Assembly (NCBI GenBank): GCA_021018995.1
Contig: CM037586.1
Coordinates: 147,168,060-147,232,059, forward strand
DNA: 64,000 bases
Direction: 5' to 3'
Origin: Chloranthus sessilifolius
Lineage: Eukaryota > Streptophyta > Magnoliopsida > Chloranthales > Chloranthaceae
Shown here: piece by piece, positions 51,601 to 54,600 of the stretch
Position numbering within the stretch: position 1 is the first letter of the stretch
Layout of the letters: each line of letters starts with the position of its first letter
The notes under the pieces: generated by a model
Database searches by the model: none
What the model was told of the DNA's origin: nothing
Seen by the model: only the letters and a program-made list of their open reading frames with translations
Position numbers and translations under genes: made by a program

Positions 51601-54600
51601 TTTGAAAAAAAAATATGTATCAAACCGATACATTCAATGTATCGGACAATACCCGATACGTATCGTCCTGGAGTGATGGACAATACGTGTCGAAATTCCG
51701 TGATTTTGATCCATGATCTATACTGAAGTATGTGCAGGACCAAGTCAGCGGCCAAACTCTCACTCCAAAACACGAATCTTCTCAAGCAAGGTGTTCTCAC
51801 GAGCATTTCAATCACTCATCCAACGACCATGGAGGCCCTTATAGCGCTTCCTTGAAGCATCAGTAGAACTGAGGACCTCATTCAAAACTCCTTCCAGACG
51901 AAAGCTCATGTTCAAAAGCCGCATCGCGTTCTTGCTCTTTCTAGGCGCTACTGCAAAAATGCAAAAAAAAAAAGAGAAAGAAAAACAAAAAATAAGGATA
52001 TATTTTGATGGCACACACTCCCAAAATGCGGGTCGATCTCCATTCGCTCTGCTTGAGTAATCATGCTAAATTAACCTCGGCGTCGATGTGTACGCTCAAA
52101 GACCTTGAACCCTACCTCGCGTAGGGGCACCCATGACCAATCAAAGTGGGGCAATCAATGTCTCATGAGATTGGGCGCAAAACACCGTTGGATCTTCGCG
52201 CCATTGCTTTACGCCAATCATTAAGTATGGGTCGATCACCCTCCTGCTCGCAGGGCTGCTTGGTTCAATGAGAAACTGGAGCATCATGCACCGTCAATCA
52301 TTTTCATCACCCGGTTATGCCCAGTTATGTCGCTAACCGCTTGAGGACCGATAATTTCAAGTGACGAACAATTACTCGATGATATGGGCTTCCGTCACTC
52401 TCCACTTTTTGTCCCAATTGATGTTTGTGTTTCACGTTGAATGCGACAAATCTGAGAGCGTTCGCCTTGGGTCTCTTCGGATGCCTCTTTCTTTGGTATA
52501 CGATCATTAGTGATCGAATACCAAGGAGGGGCATCTGTAGACACTCAATATTGGCCCAAGGCTCGATTGACCCATACTTGGAGAATGGCGTACTTCCGAG
52601 CTTCCGAAAGCACTTCTCAGACCCTTAGAACCCTTCCCGGATCCTAAGAATCCATTCCGGACCCCTAAAACCCATACCAGACGTTTAGAATCCATTAGAA
52701 CCCTAGGCACCCTTAGGAAGACTTAGAAGATCCTTAGTGAAAGACTCCTGATCCCTGAGTGGTCCCAAAGTCAACCAATGGAGGCTCGAGGCCGCAAAAA
52801 AATTACATTTTCCGGATTCATGATATTGTGCGACCCTCGAACTTCCGAACTTTTGATAGAAAACTCTCATTGATTAATATAATATATTGTTTTGGGGTAG
52901 CTCGAGACGATACATCCAATGGGAATGAGAAAGAAAGCAAAATTTACCCTTGTGTGCATAGTATGCACGCAAAGGAAGCAAGCCTGAACTTCTCTATTCC
53001 GAAAATGGGTTTTTTTACCTAAAAAAATAGATTTCAGATTTGGGGGTTTGACTTGTGGACCATCCCAGACTTCGGGGTTTGTTTCTTTAGGACCCTAGTA
53101 CCCCTAGTAGCTTAAATTATAACCCTTTTTCCATCTAAACCCTCACCCTATCATCCACCATTAAAACCCAATTCCCACTCCTCCAAGCCCTAAAAAAAAA
53201 AAAAAAAAATTAGATTTATATTACCTAATTTCTAAACCCATTAGTGTCTTAACCACTCACTAATCACATCAAACTCTATAAATAGAGACCCCCCCTCCTT
53301 GTTTAGGACACTTTTCCAAATCCAAAAGGAGAAACTCTACAAAAATCCCTCCTCATTCCAAGGTTCAAAGCATCCAAACCTTAAATTTTAGTATCCCTCA
53401 TAGCCATTACCTTTCCATCACTCCTAAGCCTTCAAACCTTAGTTAAAGTTCTCTCATACCACCATTTCCAACCCTTTACTTCCAAACCATAGCAAGTTAG
53501 GAACCATCCCTGCCTTCTTGTGCTATCGGAAGCTCACCGGAGTTAGCATTGATGCGACAATCCGACGAACAGTGCTACAAGGGCCTGAGAGCTCCGACTC
53601 TCCCCTTTATTCCTCTACCTTCTTTTTTGGCTTTTCCACTATCCTAGGATTTGAGCCGTTACGCCGTTGAAATTTTGGTGTTTGCGGAGAGTTCAATAGG
53701 ATCGGTGTGCCTTCGGGCAAGAGGAAGTGCCGCTCATTTTTTATTTTTGATGTACACTTGGCCATAGTAGAGACCGCTTACAAGCGGGTCAATCGGGTGC
53801 TTAACACCTTCCTGATTGCTAACCGAAGTCCTTACCCAAGAGGCTTTGGCGTTGACCGGTGATTCAGAGTCATACATCATACTTCGGTGCTCGCGATATT
53901 GATTTTGGGTATCTCGGGACACCAAAAGCTCCGAGTGGCGACTCCATTTACGAGCGCATCGTCGTGACGGACTCACAAAGTCCACAGTTGCACAGCTCCA
54001 TAAATAATAGTGAGGTGATAAGCTAAGCATTAGAAGAATCCAATAGATTCATTGAGGTTATGAAAATAGTTCACACAAAACAAATAGTTGATAAATCGAT
54101 ATAGCAGAAAGGAACGCAAGAATCAGATTCCTAATATTAACACAAATTACGCTTACTTTTTGACAATCAAACAAGTAGAAACAGTTTATTTGAACTCTGA
54201 ATTATTCAGTCTTATGATCGAGGACACATACAAGATGAGGATGCTCTACAGATTCACAATGGGGATGATCTATCAACCACATATGGCATGTGCATTACAT
54301 GTCTAGATGGGATCATCAGAGTGCGAGGATCCTGGTGGAACAAGGTTCGATTCACAAATCGAATCCTTAACGAGAAGGGTATCTTTAAGGAGGGTAGAAT
54401 GTCATGCACCCATGACACTATGAAGTCTTGTGAGCTGCCCTTGCATAGAATCAATTTCCAAGACAATAAAGATTCACACATCATAACCAAGGTATCAAAA
54501 CTCGGCCAACACTGATAGGTATTGGTAATGCCGAAAACCATATCGGTACTGCCTCAATATCGGCTGATATTATATTGGTATCGAACGATACAGTCATTTT

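Larger units (their letters stand above)
41151..51715 (+). mobile_element. Outer hAT-like transposon (perfect TSD ATCTATAC)
   Basis: The ends CAAGGGTCAAAAT and ATTTTGATCCATG are inverted repeats, flanked by identical ATCTATAC at 41143-41150 and 51716-51723. Subterminal DNA has CGATACGTATCG and GATACATTCAATGTATC palindromes. A transposase pseudogene lies on the plus strand (about 47836-50960). The element is about 5.7 kb once the inner element (42138-46994) and a small MITE are removed. It is inserted in the 3' untranslated region of the Tat-like element. Confidence 0.93.
22453..53994 (+). mobile_element. Tat/Ogre-like Ty3/gypsy retrotransposon, nested in B
   Basis: Long LTRs (22453 onward and 52536-53994) share well over 1 kb of sequence. 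The internal region encodes gag, protease, reverse transcriptase, RNase H, a second (archaeal-type) RNase H and integrase, the last two being typical of the Tat lineage. GCTCC flanks both ends (22448-22452 and 53995-53999). The element is split by a LINE (about 25.1-31.8 kb) and by hAT elements (41151-51715). All genes are broken. Confidence 0.82.
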
